From Macrococcoides caseolyticum (GTDB taxonomy: Bacteria > Bacillota > Bacilli > Staphylococcales > Staphylococcaceae): a DNA stretch of 64,000 nt. The DNA is taken from the NCBI RefSeq assembly GCF_021366795.1, contig NZ_JAHCPS010000001.1, positions 186,001 to 250,000 of the forward strand, read 5' to 3'. The position numbers and the translations under genes were made by a program. Below, piece by piece: positions 53,113 to 61,357 of this stretch; position 1 is the first letter of the stretch, and each line of letters starts with the position of its first letter. Under the pieces are notes generated by a model. It did no database searches. It was not told the DNA's origin and saw only the letters and a list, made by a program, of their open reading frames with translations.

Positions 53113-53889
53113 TTATACAGAATGAGCACTAATAAACGCTTTACTCAAATCATTAAAGCGATCTGGCTGATCAATGTTACAAACATGACCAGAATCTTTA
53201 ATCACTTCAAGGCTAAAGTTCCCATTCTCTTTCACAACTTTCTCTACAGGTGGAATAAACAAATAGTCCTCTTCCCCCATAATAAATAAAGTCGGTATCG
53301 TCTTAGTCGCAACTTGCAAATGACTTAAATAAGGATTAATCAATTTCGTTAAACTAAACCACTTTACAAACTGCTTTTGACTCATTTTCTTTGCTTCATT
53401 GATAAACGCAAGGCGTGACTCTTCATGCGCCTTCTTCGGCATAATTATCCAAGCAAATAGTTTATAAAGTAACATAAATGGAATGAAATTCTTCGTCAAA
53501 CGCCCGATCATTAACAAAAATTTTGTGCGGATATCCAGAGAAATAATCGCACCACCTAATACGAGTGATGTTACACGCTCTGGATATCGATTGGCGATGG
53601 TTTGAGATACAATCGTCCCTAAACTCATTCCAATGATATGTGTCTTTTCAATATTGAGTGCATCTAGTACTTCAATGACTTCAGCTGCAAGTGTCTTAAA
53701 TGAATCATCTTTCTTCCAGATGACCTCTGTCGATTTCCCATGTCCTCTTAAATCAACAAGTAAAATATTATATTCTTTCCTAAAATATCTAATTTGTTTA
53801 AACCAAATTGTTGAACTACCACCCGCACCATGAATAAAAGTAACCCAAGGAGCTGTTTCATCTTTTATATATGTTTTGTAATATAACAT
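53113..53889 (-). CDS. Alpha/beta hydrolase
   Basis: A 258-residue alpha/beta-hydrolase. The oxyanion-hole HGAGGSS is near the start, the nucleophile elbow is IGMSLGTIVSQ, the acid Asp is probably in MGEEDYLF, and the catalytic His is in KDSGHVCNIDQP. A helical lid lies at about residues 125-180. The frame is open 61 codons upstream in AT-rich sequence; I prefer the ATG at 53889 (MLYYKTYI) because homology-like sequence begins there. The Shine-Dalgarno sequence is weak (GGATGAT). The substrate is unknown. Confidence 0.82.
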   Translation of the reverse strand: MLYYKTYIKDETAPWVTFIHGAGGSSTIWFKQIRYFRKEYNILLVDLRGHGKSTEVIWKKDDSFKTLAAEVIEVLDALNIEKTHIIGMSLGTIVSQTIANRYPERVTSLVLGGAIISLDIRTKFLLMIGRLTKNFIPFMLLYKLFAWIIMPKKAHEESRLAFINEAKKMSQKQFVKWFSLTKLINPYLSHLQVATKTIPTLFIMGEEDYLFIPPVEKVVKENGNFSLEVIKDSGHVCNIDQPDRFNDLSKAFISAHSV

Positions 53890-54013
53890 AATTATCATCC
53901 GTTCTCTATATTGCTTTTTAATATTTAAAATATACCCTAATATCAAAATATTATACCATGGATTACAATAAAAATTTATGAACAATATATATTTCTCAGG
54001 AAATATTAAAAAG

Positions 54014-54052
54014 GATAAAAAACGAACACTCAAGCTATACTCAAGTGTTCGT
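54014..54052 (-). terminator. Terminator of the fru operon
   Basis: ACGAACACT (54022-54030) pairs with AGTGTTCGT (54044-54052); on the minus strand it is followed by TTTTTTATCC. Confidence 0.85.
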
Positions 54053-54080
54053 AACAACAATTTATATTGCATTTATATAA

Positions 54081-55988
54081 TTATGCCAATTCTGCTTCTT
54101 CTGATAACTCAGCATCTGTTGGTTTCTTTTTCAGCAATCCATAAATAACAGCTGAAACGATTACACCAATCACTAATGCCAATAAGAACATAGGCCAGTG
54201 AGCTTTATCTAATCCAACGACGAAGATACCACCATGTGGTGCTGGTACGCGACAACCAAATGCCATTGCGAGTGCGCCTGCTGTTGCACTACCCGCAATC
54301 ATTGAAGGAATCACACGTGCCGGATCTGCTGCGGCAAATGGAATCGCACCTTCTGTAATGAATGATAGACCCATTACCACGTTTGATAATAAAGAACCTT
54401 TTTGCGTTTTTGTAAATTTGTTTTTGAATAATACCATCGATAATGCAATCGCTAATGGTGGTACCATACCACCAATCATTGCTGCTGTAATCGGTGCATA
54501 GTTTCCTGCATCAATCGCTGCAAATCCAAATGCATATGATGCTTTGTTAAATGGCCCACCCATATCGATTGCCATCATACCACCTAATACTAAACCAAGA
54601 ATAACAATGTTCGTGCCGTTCATACTATTTAATGTATCTGCCATTAATTTATTTAACCAACTTGCTGGTGGATTAACAATATAGTACATAATTAATCCTG
54701 TACTTGCTACACCTAATAACGGGAACAATAATGTTGGTTTTAAACCATCTAATGATTGTGGCATACCACTTAATAATTTTTTAATCCCTTCAACTAAATA
54801 ACCTGCAAGGAAACCTGCGATTAAACCACCTAAGAAACCTGAACCACCACTTACTGCTAACATACCACCAACCATACCTGGTGCTAACCCTGGTCTGTCA
54901 GCAATACTCATTGCGATAAATCCTGCTAAGATAGGTACCATTAATGCAAAAGCAGATTTGTTACCTACAGCCCATAACGCTTCAGCAAACTGATTATAAT
55001 CATCTGCTTTTGGATCAAATGAAGTAATACCAAACATGAATGCAATGGCCATTAGAATCCCACCTGCTACAACAAATGGTAACATATTCGATACGCCAGA
55101 CATTAAATGTTTATAGAATCCTTTTTTCTCTTTGCTACCTGATGATTTCACTGCGCCACCTTTTGCCTCAAACAATGGGCGAGTATCATCTTGTGCCATA
55201 TTGATTAATTCTTCAGGACGTTTAATTCCATCAGCAACTGGTACCATCACGACATTCTTGCCATGGAATCGATTTGTTTCAACATTAACATCTGCTGCAA
55301 CGATAATCCCTTTCGCACGTTTGATTTCTTCATCAGTTAAACGATTTTTCACACCACCTGAACCATTCGTTTCAACTTTAATTGGTACACCCATTTTCTT
55401 TGCTTGGTTTTTAAGTGCATCAGCGGCCATATACGTATGTGCAATCCCTGTTGGACATGCTGTTACTGCTAATACTAAGTTATCATCTGTCGCATCTCCA
55501 GTTGGTGCTAATACAACTTCTTCTTTTGTTTCTACTTCGTCATTTTGTTCAATGATATCTAATACTTCATCAGATGTCTTTGCATGTAATAATTGTGAAC
55601 GTACTTCTTCATTCATCAATATCCCTGAAAGCTTAGCTAAAGCATCTAAATGTGTTTGCGCGCCTCCTGCAGGTGCTGCAATCATAAAGAATAATGTTGC
55701 AGGTTGTCCATCAAGTGATTGATAATCAACGCCATCAATTGATTTACCAAATGCAATGGCTGGTTTAGCTACTGCATCAGTCTTAGCATGAGGAATCGCT
55801 ACGCCTTCACCTACACCTGTTGTACTTTGTGCTTCACGTGCATGTATCGCTTCCTTATAAGCTGCTTTATCATTTAATACACCAGCGTTATATAATGTAT
55901 CGACTAATTCATCGATAACGCCATCTTTAGTTGTTGCTGCTAAATCCATTGCAATTGTTGATTCTTTTAATAAATCCGTAATTCTCAT
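54081..55988 (-). CDS. fruA: Fructose-specific PTS enzyme IIABC
   Basis: Imports fructose and phosphorylates it to fructose 1-phosphate. Three domains are in order: EIIA (about 1-150) with phospho-His in GVAIPHAKT, EIIB (about 165-270) with phospho-Cys in AVTACPTGIAHTY, and the membrane EIIC (about 295-620) with eight or more helices, including MAIDMGGPFNKASYAFG. Length is 635 residues. AGGGGTG precedes the ATG. It is the last gene of the fruR-fruK-fruA operon and ends at a strong terminator. Confidence 0.95.
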   Translation of the reverse strand: MRITDLLKESTIAMDLAATTKDGVIDELVDTLYNAGVLNDKAAYKEAIHAREAQSTTGVGEGVAIPHAKTDAVAKPAIAFGKSIDGVDYQSLDGQPATLFFMIAAPAGGAQTHLDALAKLSGILMNEEVRSQLLHAKTSDEVLDIIEQNDEVETKEEVVLAPTGDATDDNLVLAVTACPTGIAHTYMAADALKNQAKKMGVPIKVETNGSGGVKNRLTDEEIKRAKGIIVAADVNVETNRFHGKNVVMVPVADGIKRPEELINMAQDDTRPLFEAKGGAVKSSGSKEKKGFYKHLMSGVSNMLPFVVAGGILMAIAFMFGITSFDPKADDYNQFAEALWAVGNKSAFALMVPILAGFIAMSIADRPGLAPGMVGGMLAVSGGSGFLGGLIAGFLAGYLVEGIKKLLSGMPQSLDGLKPTLLFPLLGVASTGLIMYYIVNPPASWLNKLMADTLNSMNGTNIVILGLVLGGMMAIDMGGPFNKASYAFGFAAIDAGNYAPITAAMIGGMVPPLAIALSMVLFKNKFTKTQKGSLLSNVVMGLSFITEGAIPFAAADPARVIPSMIAGSATAGALAMAFGCRVPAPHGGIFVVGLDKAHWPMFLLALVIGVIVSAVIYGLLKKKPTDAELSEEAELA

Positions 55989-56006
55989 GTCTACACCCCT
56001 ATTTTC

Positions 56007-56918
56007 TTAAATTTTTGTTATTGTTACTTTTGATATAATTTCAGCGATTTGTTCGCTTGTTGCCAAATCTTCAGTGAATGCTGTTGCTGTTCCACATGAC
56101 ACTGCTTGTTTAAAGCTCTCTTCCAATGTTAATTGCGCTGCTAATCCTGCAACCATTCCTGCAACCGTTGAATCTCCCGAACCTACTGTATTTACAACTT
56201 TACCGTTTGGTACAACTGCTTTATAACTTGCATCATTTGTAACGAATATCGCACCTTCTCCACCAAGAGAAACAAGCACATTCTTCGCACCTTGATTCAT
56301 CAATCGACGTGCTGCAAGTATTGTATCCTCATCACTTTCTATCGTGATATTAAACATTTCTTCTAACTCTACTTTATTCGGTTTTACAAACTCAGGTTGA
56401 TATTGAAGTGTCTGTGTAAGTAATGTCTTCTCAGCATCTACAACAAATGGTATGTTTCTTTCTTTACAAATTGCTGCGATGGTACTATATATATCAGCTG
56501 GTAACGCCTGCGGAACTGATCCAGCGATAATCACATAATCACTCGCATTTAATTGTTTTATCTGCTGTAATAACGCTTCCACTTGGTCTGGATGAATCGC
56601 TGGCCCAAGTGCATTAATTTCCGTTTCAGTATGTCCTTTTAATTTCACATTAATTCTCGTATCTTCTTCTACTTCAATAAAGTCTGTATGAATATCTGAA
56701 GCATGAAGGACTTCTTTAATAAATGCGCCTGGGAATCCACCAGTAAATCCGAGTGCTGTTGATGGCTGGTTTAAAGCTTTTAGTACGCGTGATACATTAA
56801 TCCCTTTTCCACCTGCAAATTTATGTGTTGTATGTGCACGATTTAATCCACCTAAGTCAAATGTTTCAGTAAACATAATATAATCAATTGAAGGATTTAA
56901 TGTAATAGTATAAATCAT
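56007..56918 (-). CDS. fruK: 1-phosphofructokinase
   Basis: A PfkB-family kinase of 303 residues that converts fructose 1-phosphate to fructose 1,6-bisphosphate. The N-terminal signature is FAGGKGINVSRVLKAL. The C-terminal catalytic motif reads NTVGSGDSTVAGMVAG, with Ser where GAGD is usual, still placing the base Asp. ATP-site residues VLVSLGGEGAIFV precede it. GGAG lies before the ATG. It is 18 nt from fruA and 11 nt from fruR. Tagatose-6-phosphate kinase is the main alternative, but the operon makes the fructose role clear. Confidence 0.93.
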   Translation of the reverse strand: MIYTITLNPSIDYIMFTETFDLGGLNRAHTTHKFAGGKGINVSRVLKALNQPSTALGFTGGFPGAFIKEVLHASDIHTDFIEVEEDTRINVKLKGHTETEINALGPAIHPDQVEALLQQIKQLNASDYVIIAGSVPQALPADIYSTIAAICKERNIPFVVDAEKTLLTQTLQYQPEFVKPNKVELEEMFNITIESDEDTILAARRLMNQGAKNVLVSLGGEGAIFVTNDASYKAVVPNGKVVNTVGSGDSTVAGMVAGLAAQLTLEESFKQAVSCGTATAFTEDLATSEQIAEIISKVTITKI

Positions 56919-56929
56919 AAGCGGCTCCT

Positions 56930-57667
56930 TTATAACAAGTATTTTTCAAATGGCTTTGTTTTATTATTTTGTGCGTTCGTTATTATGATTGTCTTATCTT
57001 TTTCAAGATCACAAATTTTTGCAAACGTGTATTCATCAAACTTCGAATCATCTAATAAAAAGTAAGACTTTTGAGCGATGCTAACTGCAAGCTGTTTAAT
57101 ATATGCTTCTTCTAGATCCGGTGTTGTTAAACCATGAATTTCATGGATACCGTTCGCACCCATGAATGCTTTATCAAATCGAAAATGCTTTAAATTTGAT
57201 ATTGCCTGAACACCAATTGAGGCATATGTATCCGTCTTTATAAAGCCACCAATCATATAAACTTCTATTCCTTTATCAACAAGTTTAGGTACATGCGTTG
57301 CACCATTTGTGACGACTGTTATATTATGACTTGTCAAATAAGGAATCATTGCGAGTGTCGAGCTACCTGCATCTAAATAGATACAATCATGATCTTTAAT
57401 TTGAAGTGCAGCTATTTTAGCAATTTCATTTTTCTCATCAACTTTAGTTGTAGATTTGATTGAAAATGCAATATCACGATGCTTTTCTGTAATTTTTTTT
57501 GCGCCACCATGGATGCGAATTAACTTACTTTCTTTTTCTAAAGTTGATAAGTCTCTTCTTATTGTTGATTCGCTGCTCTTAGTGACATCCATTAATAATT
57601 GTAACGAGACCACGTCATGTGCATCTAATAGATTCAGGATTGTTTCATGTCTTTTAATCGTTAACAT
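56930..57667 (-). CDS. fruR: DeoR-family fructose operon regulator
   Basis: A transcriptional repressor of 245 residues. The N-terminal DeoR winged helix (about 1-57) shows the signature SSESTIRRDLSTLEKESKLIRIHGGA. The rest is the sugar-phosphate-binding ISOCOT-like domain (YLDAGSSTLAMIPYL, VTNGATHV, MGANGI), expected to sense fructose 1-phosphate. GGAGG precedes the ATG. Direct repeats containing TTTGAC lie over its promoter and are the probable operator, giving autoregulation. Confidence 0.92.
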   Translation of the reverse strand: MLTIKRHETILNLLDAHDVVSLQLLMDVTKSSESTIRRDLSTLEKESKLIRIHGGAKKITEKHRDIAFSIKSTTKVDEKNEIAKIAALQIKDHDCIYLDAGSSTLAMIPYLTSHNITVVTNGATHVPKLVDKGIEVYMIGGFIKTDTYASIGVQAISNLKHFRFDKAFMGANGIHEIHGLTTPDLEEAYIKQLAVSIAQKSYFLLDDSKFDEYTFAKICDLEKDKTIIITNAQNNKTKPFEKYLL

Positions 57668-57694
57668 GTTTCAACCTCCTTTGAATACACCCCA

Positions 57695-57741
57695 ATATTA
57701 TGCCACGAATAACCCAAAGTCAATCTTTTTCAGTCAAAATC
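57695..57741 (-). promoter_or_regulatory. fru promoter with direct-repeat operator
   Basis: Minus strand TTGACT (57723-57718) with a TAATAT -10 at 17 bp or CATAAT at 15 bp. GATTTTGACTG (57741-57731) and GATTGACT (57725-57718) are similar direct repeats, and ATTTTGACCG recurs at about 57790-57780. Candidate FruR sites. Confidence 0.5.
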
Positions 57742-57790
57742 ATTCAGGTTTTTTTATTTTTTCAGAAAACGTCATAAAACGGTCAAAATT

Positions 57791-57832
57791 AATAACGCAC
57801 ACTGATAGAGCGTCTATCTGTGTGCGTTATTT
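57791..57832 (-). terminator. Terminator of the second aldo/keto reductase gene
   Basis: AATAACGCACA pairs with TGTGCGTTATT, plus GATAGA/TCTATC around a GCG loop. The T-run on the minus strand is short. Confidence 0.75.
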
Positions 57833-57851
57833 ATTGTCATATTGATTATCA

Positions 57852-58718
57852 TTATAAAATATCTCGACCTAATGCTGCGGTATATATCATAAACCATTCA
57901 TTATCAGTCAGTTTCTTTTCCTGTGCGTTTATTGCAACTTTTGTACGTTCTAAATTCTTTGAACCTACAATTGGGTGAATAGCATAAGGTAAGTGATGGA
58001 TAAAGCGGTAAGCAATATCATCTACTGTAGTGTTATAGTGTGCTGCAATACCTGCAAGCACAGTTTGTACTTTACCAGTTTGAAAGATTGCGCCGCCCGC
58101 TAATGGGCTCCATGCCATTAAACCAACCTGATTTGTTTGCATATGATTAAATGTCCCATCTTCAATATTTTCAAGACATATTGGTGACACTTCTAACTGA
58201 TTATACTGAAGTGGTAAATCTACTTTTTGCATTTCTTGATTTAAGCGATCAAACTGATGGGCTTTGAAATTAGATACACCAAAGTGCTTCACATAACCTT
58301 TATCATGTAATCCTTTTAAAGTATGTGCAACTTCTGCTGCATCAAGTAATGGTGATGGGCGATGTAAAAGTAATAAATCTATTTCTTCCACATGAAGTGA
58401 CTTTAAACTTCTTTCTACAGATGCTTCAATATGCGCTTGACTATAATCATATTTATGAAAATCAAATTGCGGCATTGTTTTAGAATTCAGCACAATCCCG
58501 CACTTGGTCACAATCTGCATTTGCTGTCTTAAATGCGGTGTAAGGCTTAATGCCTCTCCAAATATAGATTCGCATGTATAATCACCATAAATATCGGCAT
58601 GATCCATTGTTGTTACACCTAAATCTACAAGTTCATGCAAATGACGATTTAATACATCCTTACTGTAATGCCATGTATCTAGTCTCCAGAACCCTTGTAC
58701 CACCTTTGACATATTCAT
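57852..58718 (-). CDS. Aldo/keto reductase, YdhF-like
   Basis: A 288-residue TIM-barrel oxidoreductase. The tetrad is visible: Asp/Tyr in TMDHADIYGDYTCE, Lys in IVTKCGI and His in LLLLHRPSPLLDA. The NADP loop PIVGSKNLERTKVAINA is at the C-terminus. It resembles E. coli YdhF rather than the YtbE-type enzyme at 48482. AAGGAG precedes the ATG at 58718. It starts 18 nt after the COG0523 GTPase gene stop, so the two may form an operon. The substrate is unknown. Confidence 0.87.
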   Translation of the reverse strand: MNMSKVVQGFWRLDTWHYSKDVLNRHLHELVDLGVTTMDHADIYGDYTCESIFGEALSLTPHLRQQMQIVTKCGIVLNSKTMPQFDFHKYDYSQAHIEASVERSLKSLHVEEIDLLLLHRPSPLLDAAEVAHTLKGLHDKGYVKHFGVSNFKAHQFDRLNQEMQKVDLPLQYNQLEVSPICLENIEDGTFNHMQTNQVGLMAWSPLAGGAIFQTGKVQTVLAGIAAHYNTTVDDIAYRFIHHLPYAIHPIVGSKNLERTKVAINAQEKKLTDNEWFMIYTAALGRDIL

Positions 58719-58736
58719 TATAAACGTCTCCTTCTC

Positions 58737-59642
58737 TTATCCAAATTGTAATACGTCTAACTGATTGAATAACTGTTGTTTATCTAATGATTCACCAATA
58801 ATTACTAATTTAAGTGGTAAATTCATCATCTCTTCTTCATATTGCGGTACACCATATGCGTATTGAAATAAAACAACTTGCTCAGGATTTTCTCTAAATT
58901 TGATAAATCCCTTAACTCGTAATATATTATCCGGTAACAGCCGTAACCACGCAACAAATTGTCTCGCATCAATCGCGCCTTTAAATTCATATACAAGCGA
59001 TTGTATCCCATGATGCATATGACGATGTTCAGTTATTGTTTCTCCGGTATAATCTAAGATATTCTGTGTAACCTCACAATAAGACGTTTCGATACATAGT
59101 GCATTTGGATTCAATACTTTTATACAATCAGTGAGCTTGAGTAAATCATCTTTAGACACTAAATCTACTTTATTTAATAGAATGATATGCGCATATTTCA
59201 CTTGTTCTTCCATTAAACGGCGTGTCGTATCAGAGTATTGATGACGATTTAAGAAACGTGCACAATCAAGAATTGTCGTTATATTCAATACATCAGCAAT
59301 TTGCGTGACAACCGGATCAGTACAAGCATCATAAATTTCTACTGGATGTGCTACACCTGTTGCTTCAATAATAACGATATCAGGATGGTGTCTATGATAT
59401 AAATCATTCATCTGTACTGCAACATCACTTTTCAAGTCACAGCAAATACAACCGTTTAACAATTCATTGTATGGTGTATCTTCACCTAAAATTTTAGAAT
59501 CCACATTGAAACCACCTAATTCATTCATCAAAATGGCTATTTTCTGATTTTTATTCTGCTTAATCATCTGTGATAATAATGTTGTTTTGCCACTACCCAA
59601 AAAACCGCTAATAATCAATAGTTTCATTTTTTGTTGTTTCAA
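58737..59642 (-). CDS. COG0523/CobW-type metal-chaperone GTPase
   Basis: A G3E-family GTPase of the COG0523 group, often linked to zinc homeostasis. Walker A is SGFLGSGKTTLL, and the metal-binding CxCC motif is NGCICCDLKSD. Base recognition is LLNKVDL, and VIIEATGVAHP is the Walker B region. The C-terminal CobW_C domain follows from about residue 215. The start is uncertain: a TTG at 59642 has AGGAG 10 nt upstream, while the ATG at 59627 (MKLLIISGF) has no Shine-Dalgarno sequence. I saw no convincing Zur box upstream. Confidence 0.82.
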   Translation of the reverse strand: MKQQKMKLLIISGFLGSGKTTLLSQMIKQNKNQKIAILMNELGGFNVDSKILGEDTPYNELLNGCICCDLKSDVAVQMNDLYHRHHPDIVIIEATGVAHPVEIYDACTDPVVTQIADVLNITTILDCARFLNRHQYSDTTRRLMEEQVKYAHIILLNKVDLVSKDDLLKLTDCIKVLNPNALCIETSYCEVTQNILDYTGETITEHRHMHHGIQSLVYEFKGAIDARQFVAWLRLLPDNILRVKGFIKFRENPEQVVLFQYAYGVPQYEEEMMNLPLKLVIIGESLDKQQLFNQLDVLQFG

Positions 59643-59838
59643 AATGACGCCACTCCTCAACTTTTTTAATATAATTTTTATAATAGATTTACTATTCAAT
59701 GTAATTTAAATGTAAGTTTGAACTTTTTAACATTTTATATACAAAAAGATTGTAAATTGACTTAAAAAATGTTTAGATATATATTATATTAAATATTATC
59801 ATTTGATTAGTCTAAATTAGTGTATTTGATGATTATAG

Positions 59839-59864
59839 AGTATACTAGTAAATAGGTGTATACT
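59839..59864. promoter_or_regulatory. Inverted repeat over the mgrA promoter region
   Basis: AGTATAC (59839-59845) and GTATACT (59858-59864) form a perfect inverted repeat; each arm contains a TATACT hexamer that could be a -10. A third GTATAC is at 59887-59892, just before the Shine-Dalgarno sequence. Confidence 0.5.
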
Positions 59865-59910
59865 TCAACATAACTTATTATGAGTTGTATACATATTTAG
59901 GAGGAGCAAC

Positions 59911-60348
59911 ATGACAGATTACTTCAAGCTAGACAATCAACTTTGTTTTAGCTTATACAACGCACAAAGACAAGTGAACCGATACTATTCAAACAAAATA
60001 TTTAAGCGATATAATTTAACCTATCCACAGTACTTAGTTTTACAAACACTCTGGGAAACATCACCGGTTAATGTCAAAAAGCTCGTTACAGAATTATCAT
60101 TAGATACAGGAACGATTTCTCCTTTACTGAAACGTATGGAAACGAATGGATTAATCACACGTGTTCGTTCAGAACTTGACCAACGTGAAGTATTTGTTCA
60201 TCTTACCGAAAAAAGCAAAGGGATTCAACCTGAACTTGAAAATGCAACACATATTTTACGTGAAGCATCACAGTTTACTGATAAGGAATATAAAGAATTC
60301 GGTCAACTGCTTGATAAGCTCATTCAAAATTTACGCGATGACGTATAA
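59911..60348 (+). CDS. mgrA: MarR-family global regulator MgrA
   Basis: A winged-helix regulator of 145 residues that in S. aureus controls autolysis, efflux pumps and surface proteins. The N-terminal [19 protein letters not shown] contains the Cys whose oxidation releases S. aureus MgrA from DNA. The DNA-binding domain has [18 protein letters not shown] and the wing [16 protein letters not shown]. Similarity to S. aureus MgrA is high over the whole length. AGGAGG precedes the ATG. Inverted GTATAC repeats upstream and a perfect terminator downstream indicate a single-gene unit. Confidence 0.93.
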   Translation: MTDYFKLDNQLCFSLYNAQRQVNRYYSNKIFKRYNLTYPQYLVLQTLWETSPVNVKKLVTELSLDTGTISPLLKRMETNGLITRVRSELDQREVFVHLTEKSKGIQPELENATHILREASQFTDKEYKEFGQLLDKLIQNLRDDV

Positions 60349-60351
60349 AAT

Positions 60352-60398
60352 AAAAAGATGAACGATACGCGCCTATTTGCGTATCGTTCATCTTTTTT
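60352..60398. terminator. Bidirectional terminator between mgrA and the second DegV gene
   Basis: AAAAAGATGAACGATACGC (60352-60370) pairs with GCGTATCGTTCATCTTTTT, followed by further T. A 19-bp perfect stem. Confidence 0.9.
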
Positions 60399-61234
60399 TA
60401 TCGTTTAATCCATGAAATACCAATAGTACCATAACCAAGGTGCACGCCTGCAACCGGCACTAATATTTCACTGACAATATTAATATCTGGAAATGTGTCT
60501 TGTAACCATTCAATATAAATATCAGCTTCTGCTTTGTCTCCACCATATACGACACAGATTTCTTTCGGTTTAAATTCAGCAATATTTTTTTCTACATGCA
60601 TTTTTATCGCATCTACGACTTTTTTCTTCGTTCGCACTTTATCAATTGGATATATACTACCATCTTCAAACTGTAATACTAAATGAATATTTAATAAACC
60701 TGCCATAAAGCTTTGTGTCTTAGAAACACGCCCACTCTTTTTCATTTGATTTAAATTTTTAGGATTGAGTATTAATACCGCATCTTCCGCGTAACGTTTA
60801 ATCGTTTCAACGATTTCCTCAAACGATTTACCAGCTTCATTCATCTTTTTGCCCGCTTCTATCATTGCCTTCATTGGATAACTTCCAATTTTACTATCGA
60901 TGACTGCAGAAGTGATATTCACTTCCTGACTTGCAATTACTGAACTTTGAAATGAACCAGTCAATTTACTCGATGGATGTACTGCAATGACATGTGTATA
61001 ACCTTTTTGTTCGATTTCTTTAAATGTATCTTGTATGGCCTGGAAGTTGGGCTGCGTTGTCTTCGCCCCATCTCCATATTCTTTTAATAAGTTATAAAAT
61101 TTTTCAACGGATAATTCCGCTTGATCTTGATAGTGTTTTTCATTCAGAATCACACCCATCGGTACGACAAATGTATCTTTTTCTCCAATTTGTAAGCCTG
61201 AAGCTGTATCTGTAACCCATGCAATTTTATTCAT
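60398..61234 (-). CDS. DegV-family fatty-acid-binding protein, second copy
   Basis: A 278-residue DegV/FakB-like protein, paralogous to the one at 6825. The ligand-loop segments are WVTDTASGLQI and KTTQPNFQAIQDTF. The basic RTKKKVVDAI element and the C-terminal GVHLGYGTIGISW are conserved. Staphylococci carry two or more FakB proteins with different acyl preference; which fatty acid this one binds cannot be read by eye. Of two ATGs, that at 61234 is 6 nt from GGAGG. It converges with mgrA and follows cydC after 120 bp. Confidence 0.85.
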   Translation of the reverse strand: MNKIAWVTDTASGLQIGEKDTFVVPMGVILNEKHYQDQAELSVEKFYNLLKEYGDGAKTTQPNFQAIQDTFKEIEQKGYTHVIAVHPSSKLTGSFQSSVIASQEVNITSAVIDSKIGSYPMKAMIEAGKKMNEAGKSFEEIVETIKRYAEDAVLILNPKNLNQMKKSGRVSKTQSFMAGLLNIHLVLQFEDGSIYPIDKVRTKKKVVDAIKMHVEKNIAEFKPKEICVVYGGDKAEADIYIEWLQDTFPDINIVSEILVPVAGVHLGYGTIGISWIKR

Positions 61235-61357
61235 CATTTACCTCCTAATACTAATATCTTATCATAAAAAATATCATAACACTTAATTTATATAATAAAT
61301 TAAGATAAAATAATAGTATAAAAAGCGAATAAACAATGATTATTTAAAAAAATCATT

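Noticed and set aside
55132-55722. 196-codon plus-strand ORF opposite fruA
   Set aside because: It lies wholly within the antisense of the EIIA/EIIB domains, is low-complexity Ser/Thr/Ile-rich, and has no Shine-Dalgarno sequence.
59643-59760. Zur operator upstream of the COG0523 GTPase gene
   Set aside because: No stretch resembles the palindromic Zur consensus; only general AT-richness.
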